Positions 53,820-64,000 of a stretch of DNA of 64,000 bases are shown here, piece by piece (position 1 is the stretch's first letter; each line of letters opens with the position of its first letter). The translations under genes and the position numbers were made by a program. The stretch lies in the NCBI GenBank assembly GCA_904066235.2, contig CAJFCV020000001.1:2170001-2234000 (forward strand). Direction: 5' to 3'. The stretch is from Bursaphelenchus xylophilus (Eukaryota; Nematoda; Chromadorea; Rhabditida; Aphelenchoididae). The notes below the pieces were generated by a model. That model worked only from the letters and a program-made list of their open reading frames with translations. It was not told the DNA's origin and made no database searches.

Positions 53820-54275
53820 GGGAAAATCTGAGCGTCGCACTTGGAGTACTTCCCCTGTTGGCATGAAAAATACCTATTTCTACCACACAGAGTAATGTCT
53901 CCACAAAAAAAAATCAATTTTTTTCTACGCTATGGCTTAAAAGAGAGGAAGCATTTGGCCACATTTTCGATGCTTCCCGAATACAAAGTGGTACGTTTCT
54001 TGCCACTGGAGCAGGTCCCTCACTATATGCCTTACAGCTTATAATACCTTTAAAAAATTAGTTTTTTCCACACGAAACTATGGCCAAACATTGTTTTCTC
54101 TCTGACCGCTTTCCGCATTTCGCGTACTCTCTCTCTCTCTCTCTCTATCTGCTACAAAGATCGTTGAATATCTCAACTGTGCCTTCAAACTGTGAGCTAA
54201 AATTTTCAGGAATTAGTACCCTATGTCAAATGCGTGTGCAAAATTTAAAGAAAATTTGAGCTCCGCACAGATAAA
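53820..54275. mobile_element. Composite fragment: element arm plus half MITE
   Basis: A GCGTCGCACTTGGAGTACTTCCCC end (53828-53854) is followed by family interior. The right half of a CAGTGAGGG MITE follows (about 53945-54030, ending AGGTCCCTCACTATA), and then TATGCCTTACAGCTTATAAT. That flank is the reverse complement of the sequence left of the MITE at 36035. Confidence 0.7.
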
Positions 54276-54410
54276 TATCAGAAAAATCAAAGCATTTCCA
54301 TTATCGCAAAAAAAACCCCCAATTTCAACAAAAGGTTTATTTTAATGTTTTGAAAACAATTTACACATTACAAGTCATAGTAATAACAATACATAATATA
54401 ATTGCATTTT

Positions 54411-57400
54411 CTATTTTTCGAGTGAGTTGACTACGATTACCGTGATCGGATGCATGAATGGTTTGTTCTTTTCGAAGGTTTGCAGGGCCTGTTGTTTGCT
54501 CTCTTCCCAGGCGAATAATTTTCTGAAAATGAAATTTTAGAAGATTTGCATATTAAAAAAATTTGCATATCAAAATCTTTGCACATTAAATTTTTGCATA
54601 TTAAAAAAATTTGCATATAAAAAAATTTGCATATCCAAGAAATTTGCATATCAAAAATTTTTTTGCATATTAAAAAAATTTGCATATAAAAAAATTTGCA
54701 TATCCAAGAAATTTGCATATCAAAAAATTTTTTGCATATTAAAAAAATTTGCATATTAAAAAATTTGCATATAAAAAATTTGCATATCAAAAATTTTTCG
54801 CATATCCAAAAAATTTGCATATGAAAAAAATTGCATATTAAAAAATTTGCATATCAAAAAATTTTTTTGCATATTAAAAAAATTTGCATATCAAAAAATT
54901 TTTTGCAAATTAAAAAAATTTGCATAAAAAAAATTTGCATAAAAAAATTTGCATATAAAAAATTTGCATATCAAAAATTTTTTGCATATCCAAAAAAATC
55001 TGCATATTAAAACAACTTGTACATCAAAAAATTTGCATATCAAGACTTTCTTTGCATATCCAAAAAATCTGCATACTAAATTTTCGACCATAAAATTTTC
55101 AAAAAATCCCGTTTTCTCACCTGTAGATCGGTTTGACAAACTTCAGACGTCCAACTTCACTGACAAATTCCAGGGCTTTCGGGATGATCGGGGTCCATTT
55201 CGCTTTGATTCCAATCAAAATGAATGAGAAGCGGATTTCGGAGTTGCCCGAGGAGCTCAATTTGTATTTTTCTTCGAGCAAGGCGACGCGTTCGTGAGAT
55301 AAGTTGTAACCCTGAAATTTTATGGTAATTATCAAATTCTATAGGTGATAATAACAACAAAACTAACATTAATATTTCCAAAATCAAAAAAAAATAAAAA
55401 ATTTTCACAAGGAAAGTACTTCTATGGGGTGTGGAATTACTGGTCGAGATATATACCAAAAAATTCGCAAAAATTTTCTGATTCAGAATATATAAAAATT
55501 AGCTGCCTAATTTTGGTCTATCAGCGAGTTTTTTCAATAAATGTTTTTCTCGAAGAAAAAAATCTGCGGCAACAAAAGCGCGCTCGGTATCTTCCTTCGG
55601 AAGAGAGCGGTGTGGCCGAGTGGTTAGAGCGCTAGATTGGGAATCCGAGGGGAACGGGTTCGATTCCTTTTGCCACACTAGAACCCATTTTTTACATTGG
55701 AACTACTTTTAAGGTGTAGTTGTAATCCAATTTGATATTTTAAGGCTTGTCAAGGCCTCAGAATTTATTTTAGCACAAAACAAAAATTTTTTATTGGTAA
55801 AAACACGGTCAAAAAGACACTTGCATGGTGTCGCGAGAAAACTTCTGAGGACAAAAACATGTCATTAGACCAAAATTAGGCAGCTAATTTATATATATTC
55901 TGAATGAGAAAATTTTTGCGAATTTTTTGATATATATCTCGACCGGTAATTCCACACCCCATAGAAGTACTTTCCTTGTCAAAAAAAAATCCAAAAAAAA
56001 ACTTCAAAATTTGATGTCTAAAATAATTTCAAAAAAAAATCTTCAATATCCTAATATCATTATCACACTCAGTAGCCCTCAAATATAGCCAAACCAGCAC
56101 TAAAAATATCAAAATCAAAGAAAAAAATCAAAATTTTCCCAAAAAGTCCAACTTTGATGTCTAAAATAATATTTTTTGGTCGGAAACCCACATGAAACGC
56201 CACTAAAACCCCACATCCTTCAAAACGATGCTCCATCACTCTCTAATCTTACCGTTTCCACTGAATCCAAGACCTTGACTTGTTCGATTGATTCCATTTT
56301 TTTGAAAACTTCCGGATCCAAGCTTCTGAGCTCTTCAATTGGGGCTTCGGCCCATTTTTTGGCCAATTTTCGGCAGTCTTCGGCCAGGGTCTCATCGAAT
56401 TTTGGTTTGTTTGGAGGAACACCGGGCTTGTTCAACCATCCCGCGTAATCGACGGCTTCGAGGGCATCCTTTTTGTCGGCAAAATATTCCTTCAAAAATG
56501 AGATCCAGTCGTTCGTAACGATCGATTGTCTGCGGTATTTTTTGATGTAGCTGCGGAGGAACTCTTCGAATCGCTGGTTGGAGCCGAGCAGTTGTTCCAG
56601 GTAGAGGAGGAAGGCCGAGCCCTGAAAATGGAAACTTTTAGGTAACAAAAGTCACAAATTTCATAAATTTTCATAAAACATAAAAAATGAAAAAAATCCA
56701 AAAATCAAAAATTCAGGCCAAGCAAAAAAATTCAAAAAATGGCAAATTTTTTTTAAACAAATCTCAAAAACATTTTTCCAACAAAAAATTCTCAAAAATA
56801 ACCACGGAAACATAAAAAATTTTAAAAATCCAAATTTCTGAAAAAGTGTAAAAATCGGAAAAACAATCTTTTCACCAAACACAAAAAATTTTTCTTCGAA
56901 AAAGATCCAAAGCCCACGAAAAAAATACGAATAATTGCAAAAATATTTTTCCAACAAAAAACAGAATTTTTCCTTAAAAAATGTCATAAATAACCACGAA
57001 AACCCAAAAAAAAAATCCAAAAAATCTCAAAATTTCGCAACTAAAAAATGCAAAAACCTGAAAAACATTTTTTTTCACAAAAAACAAATTTTTTCTCCAA
57101 AAAATCCAAAATAAACCCAAAAAAATCAAAAAAAAAATCCGAAAAATCTCCAAATTTCACAAAAAAAAATCTTAAAAATCCCAAAAAATAATATTCACCA
57201 AAAAAAAATTTTTTCTCCAAAAAAAATTCAAAATCCCACAAAAAAAACAAAAAATAACAAAAAAATAAAAAATCCCAAAAATTTCCAAAAATCTCACCTT
57301 TTCATAGGGAATTGTCGAGAAAGCATCATCCGGGTCCACTCCGACCAATCTTGGGATCAATTTTGTGTATTCATGGACCGGGTTGAAGGTCTCATTAATG

Positions 57401-60245
57401 CATGGCAAGAGGCGATCCTCCCATCCGCAAAGGCAATCGAATTGTCGCAGGTTTTCCCCATACAATCGTCCCAGGATTTTGCGCTCCACAAAGACGGTGA
57501 AGCCTTCGTTCAGCCAGAAGTGTTCCCAGTTCGCGTTGGTTACCAAGTTCCCCGTGTAGGAGTGGGCGATTTCGTGGGCGATCACGTTGCACAACGAGCG
57601 GTCGCCGGCGATAATTGTGGGCGTTACGAAGGTCAGACAGGGGTTCTCCATGCCGCCAAAGGGGAAGGATGGGGGCAGGACGACTAGATCGTATCTGAAA
57701 AAGAAGAAAATAAAATAAAATTGGCGGAAATTAAAAAAAAAATCGAAAAATAACCTAAAATAATATTAAATTCAAAAAAAAATTTCGATTTTTTTGGTTT
57801 AAAATATCTCGTCTAACCACATCACTTTTAAACCAAACCCGACTATTTTCTCTCCAAAAATCATAAATTTTTCATCTAAAACAATATAAATCTTCTAAAA
57901 AAGTTGAAAAAACCAACTCAAACCCGTTTCAAAATACGTAAAAATTCTTATTCAGCCTTTCCAAGGCATTTTAAACCCCAAAAAAATCAATTTCATCAAA
58001 AAAAGTCCCAAAAAATCACCTAAAGCAAGACAAAAAATTTCAAAAAAAATTAAAATTTTCAAAAAAAAAAAATTATTTTAAATTCCCACCAAAACCTTTC
58101 CAACTCCTCTAAAAAATCCCATACTCTACCTTAGACCTCTTATTTCCCTTTTCAAGGCTCAATATTCTCCATGACATCCAAAAATCCACCTTTCCTTACC
58201 TAGTCCATTCATATTCCCCCATCAATTGCTCCGCGGCTTGAAGCATCTTCTCCGTGTCTTCGAACTCCCATCTCGCCCTCTCCACCCAGCTGGGCTCGGC
58301 CCAGACCGCGCATCGGTGGCTGATGTCTCTTTTCTCGAGGGCTCCAACAACAATGGCCAAGAGATAGGACGGAATTTCAATGGGTTGCTTGTACTTGAAC
58401 AGGGTCAGATCTCCTTGTTCCGAGGCTTGGCCATCCGCAAGGCCGCTCATGAGGCAGGTAAGACCTTTTGGGACAGTCACCTGAAAAAAATCAAAAAAAT
58501 ATAAAATAAAATTATCAAAAAATTGCAAAATTTTGCACTTTTTCGGACAAAAATAATAAAAAATGTAGACCTTGTAAAGTCCAGCGTATTTTACCATCAA
58601 AATTGTTCCTAAAGAAAACACATTGCAAAAAAACCGGGACGTAAAACGGTCAATTTCAAATTCAGCTAGGGCGCGAGCTGCCAACAAAAAAAATAGCCTG
58701 ATTTTTTTCGCAAACGACTCTAAGCCATCAATTTCCCTCCAATAACTCAGACTTGTCACAAATTTTATCCCTATCCCCACCACCACAGTTAAAAAATCAT
58801 TTTTAGTTTTTAACGCAGGGCGCGAGCTGCGGACTCAAAATTTTCAAATTTCAAAACAAAATCCATCAAAAATCTGCTAAACTTAATCGAACCAAATATC
58901 CAGTCAAAATTTTTCTTATCCAACCAATAAAATCAAAAATATTTTCCAGGGCGCGAGCTGCGGAACCAAAACCTTCAAAATCCCAAAAATTCCACCAAAA
59001 AATCGCTCAAAAATTCTCACATTGGCCGAGTAGGTCTGTTTGACAGATGGCGTGTCCATGCACGGGGCAATGGAGCGGGCGTGGATGGCCTGGCATTGAC
59101 TGTACAGGTAGGGTTTCTTTTTGTCGGCGGTGCATTCCTTGTCGATAAATTGGAGGGCCGAGGCGCCGTTCTTGCCCGTGTTGTATTCGATGGTTAGTTG
59201 TCTGAAATTTCAGACAATTCTACACGATTTTTATATATATATATAAAAATATACATATATATTTTTTTTTGAAAAAATTACATTACTTTAGGTCCATTTC
59301 TTAATTTTTCGGAACTTCAAAGTTTAATTTTTAATTGACAACTACTGATAAGAGCATTCCAACAAACTTGGGCTATTTTTAGACATTTTTTGAAAACGAG
59401 GTGACCTTTAATCGGGCAAGAATTTTAAAAAATCTCAAAAAATTCCAAATTTATCGCAAAAAAATGTCAAAAAATCAATTTATAGACAAAAGCACCTCTT
59501 ATTTTACGGCCTAATTTAATTCCTCACACCTCAACTTACTGTTTGCTTCCCTTTTCCAAGGTCTGACCAAAATTGATGATCAATTTCTGGCCCAAAGCTC
59601 CATTATCCTCAATATTATGTTTGAGGGTCTGGCCGGAAAGGCCAGCCGAGATGATCTCCAGATCACGGGAGTCAAGGTTCTGAAATAAAAAATCCATAAT
59701 TACCATGCTAAAACACTTTTTTTACTAAAAATTCGAAAAAATCACCAAAAATCCCGATTTTTTGAAATTTTTTTAAATTTTGCTAAATTCCCTGAGGGCA
59801 TGGTATAAAAAATAGCTTCATTATTCTCTATTCTCTCCATTTTACCCATTTCCCCTTCAAAAATCGCAAAAATTTCACTTTTTTTATCAATTTTTTATAT
59901 TATACTAGACCAAAAATGGTAAAAATTGTAAATTTCCAAAAATCCCCTGGTGGCATAACACTAAAATAAGCTTAATCAGACCATATACCACCTATATCAG
60001 TCATTTACTCCTCAAAAAATGATCAAAATTCATATATTTTTATAACTTTTTTATATTATACTAGACCAAGACCAAAAAAATTTTAAACTCACAATATGAT
60101 CAGTGTTGTTCAAGACCTCCAGATCCAAAATGGCCTTTCCTTCGACCACTTTCTTCTCGAAGCTCACATTCCAGTCCAGATGAATGTGGCGGACGGTAAT
60201 TTCGGAGGCATTTGCACAACTAGCCGGGTCCTCGTGGAAGGTCAT
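54411..60245 (-). CDS. Leukotriene A4 hydrolase-type M1 aminopeptidase
   Basis: A zinc metallopeptidase of family M1, LTA4H/aminopeptidase B group, probably cytosolic as there is no signal peptide. Eight exons join in phase: 60093-60245, 59540-59679, 59021-59201, 58200-58480, 57298-57694, 56253-56621, 55121-55311 and 54411-54522 (607 aa; human LTA4H is about 610). Seen: SQCQAIH substrate-site motif, GGMEN exopeptidase motif (265-269), zinc ligands His292/His296 in HEIAH with catalytic Glu293, and third ligand Glu315. PYEKG carries the catalytic Tyr382. GRLK (Arg562, Lys564) matches human Arg563/Lys565, which bind the substrate carboxylate. Human Tyr378 is Phe377 here. The family trims N-terminal residues from peptides and, in vertebrates, makes LTB4; the lipid activity should not be assumed. 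A CTTTTTCAG acceptor lies 15 bases before the ATG. Confidence 0.96.
54535..55080. repeat. TTTGCATAT satellite in intron 7
   Basis: About 30 units of 15-18 bases, AATTTGCATATCAAAAA or AATTTGCATATTAAAAA, lie between exons 7 and 8 of the LTA4H-type gene. Around twenty contain the exact octamer ATTTGCAT. They give false CKFF/ICKKF-rich ORFs. Confidence 0.88.
55407..55979. mobile_element. CAAGGAAAGTACTTCTATGG element carrying tRNA-like segment
   Basis: The inverted arms of about 130-150 bases start CAAGGAAAGTACTTCTATGG and end CCATAGAAGTACTTTCCTTG. They enclose a tRNA-like segment at 55607-55680. The element lies in intron 6 of the LTA4H-type gene. A half copy lies at 32810-32968. Confidence 0.8.
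55607..55680 (+). pseudogene. tRNA-like sequence inside transposon
   Basis: It has a canonical A box (TGGCCGAGTGG) and B box (GGTTCGATTCC). GTGTGGC can pair with GCCACAC over seven bases, but this overlaps the A box, so a normal cloverleaf with positions 8-9 does not form. The anticodon stem is weak around TTGGGAA. It could still bind TFIIIC and drive Pol III transcription of the element. Confidence 0.5.
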
Positions 60246-60299
60246 TTTGGTCGGATTGGTCTGAAAAAGATGCCTGATATTATTCAGAATTGAAAACAA

Positions 60300-60486
60300 C
60301 GATGATTCACGGGATTTCACGGGACAAAAATACATTTTCAGGTATTAAATCACCAAAAAATTAGAGAAAAATCTAGTGTAATATAAAAGGTGTCAAAATT
60401 TAATAAAAAATGGTTCGTTTATCCCCTAAAAATTATTCAGCACCATGAAGAAGTTAAACACATCATTATCAGTCCATTCTACGGCT
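60300..60486. other. 5' flank of LTA4H-type gene
   Basis: Non-coding AT-rich sequence upstream of the spliced-leader-type acceptor at 60261-60263. No TATA box is evident. Confidence 0.35.
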
Positions 60487-61845
60487 CACAGCATTCCGAA
60501 CTTTTTTCGCCACCGATCGGTGTCGAAAAAAAATCGAAAAATCGAGAGAGGGGTATGCATTTTTTTGTGTTGCCGGCTAGCAAAGGCAGGTATTGCAAAA
60601 TTTGAAAAGGTGTTTGGTACTCTGAAGATTACTCATTCTAATTATACAAAAATTGTCACCATGCACTTTGTAACCCCCGAGAAAATCGCATTCAAAAAAA
60701 TGAAAATTTCAGATTTAAATGCAATGAAAATGCACTTTCTAGTTGACTACTGAAGAAAAAAAAGATGCTGTCGTGTAGAGAATTTTGAGTACTTCCTAAT
60801 ACGTATATTTTTTTCCGTTGTTTTCTAACAGTTTTAGAGCTACCGTGCAAAAACGCCTTTTTTTGCACTTTTTCCGACTTATCTGCACTTTAAATGCAAA
60901 AATGCAAAATCTTCCGAGCAATTATCATTTTTGGCATCCTTGTGGATATACATGCCAAATTTCCAATTTCTGCGATGCTTCTGTCTGCTGATATATCGAA
61001 ATCATTACGAAACCTTGACAACTTATTAACGCGCCTTGAAATATAAATTTTGTGACATTTTCGATAAAAAGTCGTTATATGTACTCTATTTGTGAATTTG
61101 AAGGTATTAGCTTGCGGTTGGACTGCATTAACGGGAATAGAAAAAGCTGCGTTTGTGTATGAAATCAACATTTTTCATGATGACATGAAGCTGTCTCATA
61201 AACTGTACGAATAACATTCGGGGTTGGCAAAATACATTTTAGGAAGAAATAAGGCTATCCTACAGTAAAAACAGCAAGTTTTCTATGTTTTTCTTCGGGA
61301 ACTTAAGTTGTCAAGGTTTCGTAATTATATCGATATAACAGGAGACGGGAGCGTCGTAGAAATTTGAAATTTGGCATGTATATCCACAAAGATGCCAAGA
61401 ATGATAATTGCTCGGAAGATTTTGCATTTTTGCATTTAAAGTGCAGATAAGTCGGAAAAAGTGCAAAAAATGGCGTTTCTGCACGGTAGCTCTCAAACTG
61501 TTAGAAAACAACGGAAAAAAATATACGTATTAGGAAGTACTCAAAATTCTCTACACGATAGCATCTTTTTTTTCTTCAGTAGTCAACTAGAAAGTGCATT
61601 TTCATTGCATTTAAATCTGAAATTTTCATTTTTTTGAATGCGATTTTCTCGGGGGTTGCAAAGTGCATGGTGACAATTTTGGTATAATTAGAATGAGTAA
61701 TCTTCAGAGTACCAAACACCTTTTCAAATTTTGCAATACCTGCCTTTGCTAGCCGGCAACACAAAAAAATGCATACCCCTCTCTCGATTTTTCGATTTTT
61801 TTTCGACACCGATCGGTGGCGAAAAAAGTTCGGAATGCTGTGCGG
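60487..61845. mobile_element. Large foldback element CACAGCATTCCG
   Basis: The inverted arms of about 540 bases run 60487-61022 and 61304-61845. They start CACAGCATTCCGAACTTTTT and end with its complement. CGGCT flanks both sides (60482-60486 and 61846-61850), a possible 5-base duplication. Arms differ by only a few bases, so it is young or kept alike by conversion. The mirrored open frames (about 90-100 residues) are arm sequence, not genes. Confidence 0.85.
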
Positions 61846-61889
61846 CTTAATTAACAAAAATTTGGTTTAAAAAATCTGCCGTTTAATAT

Positions 61890-62500
61890 AACGGCACGTT
61901 CGGGAAAATCTTGGCCAATTCGTATATTGCACTAGATATCCTTGCCGATTTTTTGAACAATTTTGGATTCGTTACGGTATAAAATGAATGTAAAATTAAT
62001 TTATGGAGCTTCTTGCGGCTTTTGAAAGCAATTTCAACTATCTGGAAACGTTTCATAACTCTTTTTTGACAATTTAGAACACTTACAGAGAACCTGATCT
62101 AGTGGCAAAAAACGTGCCATTTTGCATCCGGCAACTATTTAAAATGCAGCAAAATACCTCCCTCTCCAAGTGAAAAGACTCCATTTTGTAAGGTAAAGGG
62201 CGCGCCCTTCAAAACGGAGTCTTTTAGTTGGATAGGGAGGTATTTTGCTGCATTTTTGATACTTCCCAGATGCAAAATGGTACGTTTTTTGCCACTGGAT
62301 CAGGTCCGCCACTGTAAGTGTTTTAAATTGTCAAAAAAAGCGCTACGAAACGCTCCCAGATAGTTGAAATTGCTTTCAAAAGCCGCAAGAAGCTCCATAA
62401 ATTCATTTTATATTCATTTTATACCGTAACGAATCCAAAATTGTCCAAAAACCCACAAAAACATCTAGTGCAATATACAAACTGGCCAAGATTTACCCGA
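61890..62500. mobile_element. Foldback repeat split by CAGTGGCGG MITE
   Basis: The arms at about 61895-62082 and 62318-62500 are inverted copies (GGAGCTTCTTGCGGCTTTTG against CAAAAGCCGCAAGAAGCTCC). They also share AATTCGTATATTGCACTAGA-like ends. The loop is occupied exactly by the MITE at 62086-62314. Confidence 0.8.
62086..62314. mobile_element. CAGTGGCGG-family MITE, nested
   Basis: CAGAGAACCTGATCTAGTGG at the left and CCACTGGATCAGGTCCGCC plus ACTG at the right, with TA on both sides. The centre is AAGGGCGCGCCCTT. It sits in the loop of the foldback repeat 61890-62500. Confidence 0.85.
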
Positions 62501-63310
62501 AACAGTCGAAAACACGGTTTCCTTCTTACAGAAGTCTCCAAGATGTCTTCTATAAACTACTGACCACATTTTTCCGCTTTTCTCACCATTTATACCTGTT
62601 AGTTTCTCATTCATCAGCAATCTGACGCAATTTTTAAACATCGAATTGTTGTTTTTTTTGCAAAGAAAAGAACAAAGTGATCTTTTCACTTCGCAAAAAA
62701 GGAAGTGTCGGGTTGAAAGGGTCTTTTCCCATAAATTCGCAAGGTAATCGAGGGGTTGAAGGTCAAAAAATTTTGACTTTTATATACCTTTCGAAAAATT
62801 TTTAAAAAATTTTAAATTTGCATAATTAAAATTGCCGAAAAATCTTTGTATATCTAATAAAAATGCCGTAAAAACATTTCCCTCCGAATTTTACCACGAT
62901 TTCTCGTCATTTTCTCTTCTAAAAATCAGAAAATCCACAATTTTTATCAGTTTCCAAAAGGTCGTTCCGCAAAAAAACACTCAATAAATTTGCTCCCTTA
63001 TCATTCATAAGACCATATGGGAATGTAAAAAGTAAAAAAAACTCCATGCAAAAATTTAATTAGCAAAAAATCGAGTATTTCTTATTCCTTGAACTTTCCA
63101 AAAGAGGAAAAAACTTGAAAAAATTGATAAGCAAGGTTAGAGAATCGGATTATTGGCCGGAAAGCTTATGGTAGACTGATAATGGGTCTCACAAGACGAT
63201 TTATGACCCATTAGAGGGCAAATCGTCGAAATTTGAGAGGGCTTTTGACCTTATTCTAGGTGATTTTGAGAGAAAAATACCCTCAAAATAACATCCTTAA
63301 AAGGGGGTTA
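62501..63310. other. No gene seen
   Basis: AT-rich sequence without splice-supported frames or a recognisable repeat. Confidence 0.4.
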
Positions 63311-63488
63311 CAGTGGCGGACCTGACCCAGTGACAAAAAACATACCATTTTGGCTTCCGAGAAGTATCAAAAACGTGGCAAAACACCTTCCTATCTCGCA
63401 GTTAGAGAGGGAGGTATTTTGTTACGTTTTTGATACTTCCCGGATGCCAAAAGGTACGTTTTTTGCCACTGGATCAAGTCCGCCACTG
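63311..63488. mobile_element. CAGTGGCGGACCTGACC MITE
   Basis: A compact 178-base palindrome with TA on both sides, and the best-preserved termini in the family (CAGTGGCGGACCTGACCCAG and GATCAAGTCCGCCACTG). Confidence 0.85.
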
Positions 63489-64000
63489 TAACTTAGATTT
63501 CTCCCTGAAACTGGTCGTATTTTACCAATAAAAATTTAACGAAATTCTTATTTTAATCAAAATTTCCTTATTTTAGGCGATTTTATTATTCTCAAAGTTC
63601 GGTTAAAAATCACCTCTAAATGATAAAAAAGATGCTGCAAAAAAACTTATAAACATATAGCTACATTATCCATCATAATCTCGCAAAAAAATAACAATTT
63701 ATATTATCCATGAGATAAAAGTCTTCTTAATCTGTATTTTACCTTAAAAAGTGATCAAAAACATCTAAAATCTTGTCTCAACTACCTTCTAACAGCCTCT
63801 AAAAACGTCATTGCACCACTTTCTTCCACCTCCCTTCATAGTTTCAAATTGTTGTGCAGTTTGCGTCACCACCCCCTGGCCGGCCTCATTTTTCCATCGA
63901 TAACCCGGACTGATAAGAACACCAGACAATTTTTGAGCGATTGGCAACCAAGAATGGAAAACGGAAAGTGGCTAATTCATCAAAAATGTTGAGACAAAAA
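63489..64000. other. Window end, no gene seen
   Basis: AT-rich to about 63800, then slightly GC-richer (CACCCCCTGGCCGGCCTC at about 63870). It may be the flank of a gene beyond the window. Confidence 0.3.

Noticed and set aside
54437..55139. [16 protein letters not shown] ORF as a cysteine-rich peptide
   Set aside because: It is a translation of the TTTGCATAT satellite in an intron. The terminal exon of LTA4H reads through its end in another frame.
60445..61857. Two nearly identical ORFs (about 93-102 aa) as a gene pair
   Set aside because: They lie in the two arms of the foldback element 60487-61845 in mirror order. There are no signal, domain or splice features.
1..64000. CRISPR array, operon, prophage or bacterial insertion
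   Set aside because: The repeats are palindromic transposons or minisatellites without unique spacers of fixed length. Genes are intron-containing and of nematode type throughout.

Overview
The window looks like nuclear DNA of a rhabditid nematode close to Caenorhabditis. It is AT-rich, with small genes cut by introns that carry GT...TTTCAG splice sites. Several first exons follow an acceptor placed just before the ATG, as expected for spliced-leader genes. The gene families are nematode or general animal ones, and the spaces between genes are packed with short palindromic, non-autonomous transposons. I see no bacterial, viral or organellar sequence. Gene models were built by hand from reading frame, splice sites and phase. 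Nothing was searched against a database, so family names rest on recognised motifs.

Layout. 1-1344 is a long palindrome carrying a tRNA-like segment in each arm. 1741-8609 (+) is an orcokinin-type neuropeptide precursor (nlp-15-like) whose middle exons are all 99 nt. 10321-17778 (-) is a nuclear receptor of the E75/REV-ERB group (nhr-85-like) with a C-terminal HSAVF tandem repeat. 17782-31683 has no coding gene I can support. It holds GC-rich islands, probably promoters or 5' exons of the receptor, among many MITEs. 31787-32719 (-) is a Thr-rich, probably GPI-anchored mucin-like protein. 34897-35126 (+) is the last exon of a secreted peptide precursor whose start I cannot place. 37906-38517 (+) and 39396-40528 (-) are two convergent paralogues encoding small secreted proteins that share an FRSRRGYG junction. 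44003-46588 (-) is a seven-exon secreted, membrane-anchored protein of unknown family. 48033-48224 (+) is a small secreted peptide. 49020-50325 (+) is a transthyretin-like protein. 50506-52934 (-) is a RING-type protein whose one intron is almost all transposons. 54411-60245 (-) is a complete leukotriene A4 hydrolase-type M1 aminopeptidase (607 aa, eight exons). 60300-64000 has no gene and holds large nested palindromes.

The genes do not form an operon or one pathway. Their shared theme is secretion and signalling (neuropeptides, glycine-rich peptides, TTR-like, mucin-like), plus one molt/clock-type nuclear receptor and one metalloenzyme. The most distinctive features are the exon-unit neuropeptide gene, the HSAVF tail and missing haem ligands of the nuclear receptor, the Phe at the LTA4H Tyr378 position, and a stack of nested MITEs whose target-site duplications give an insertion order.
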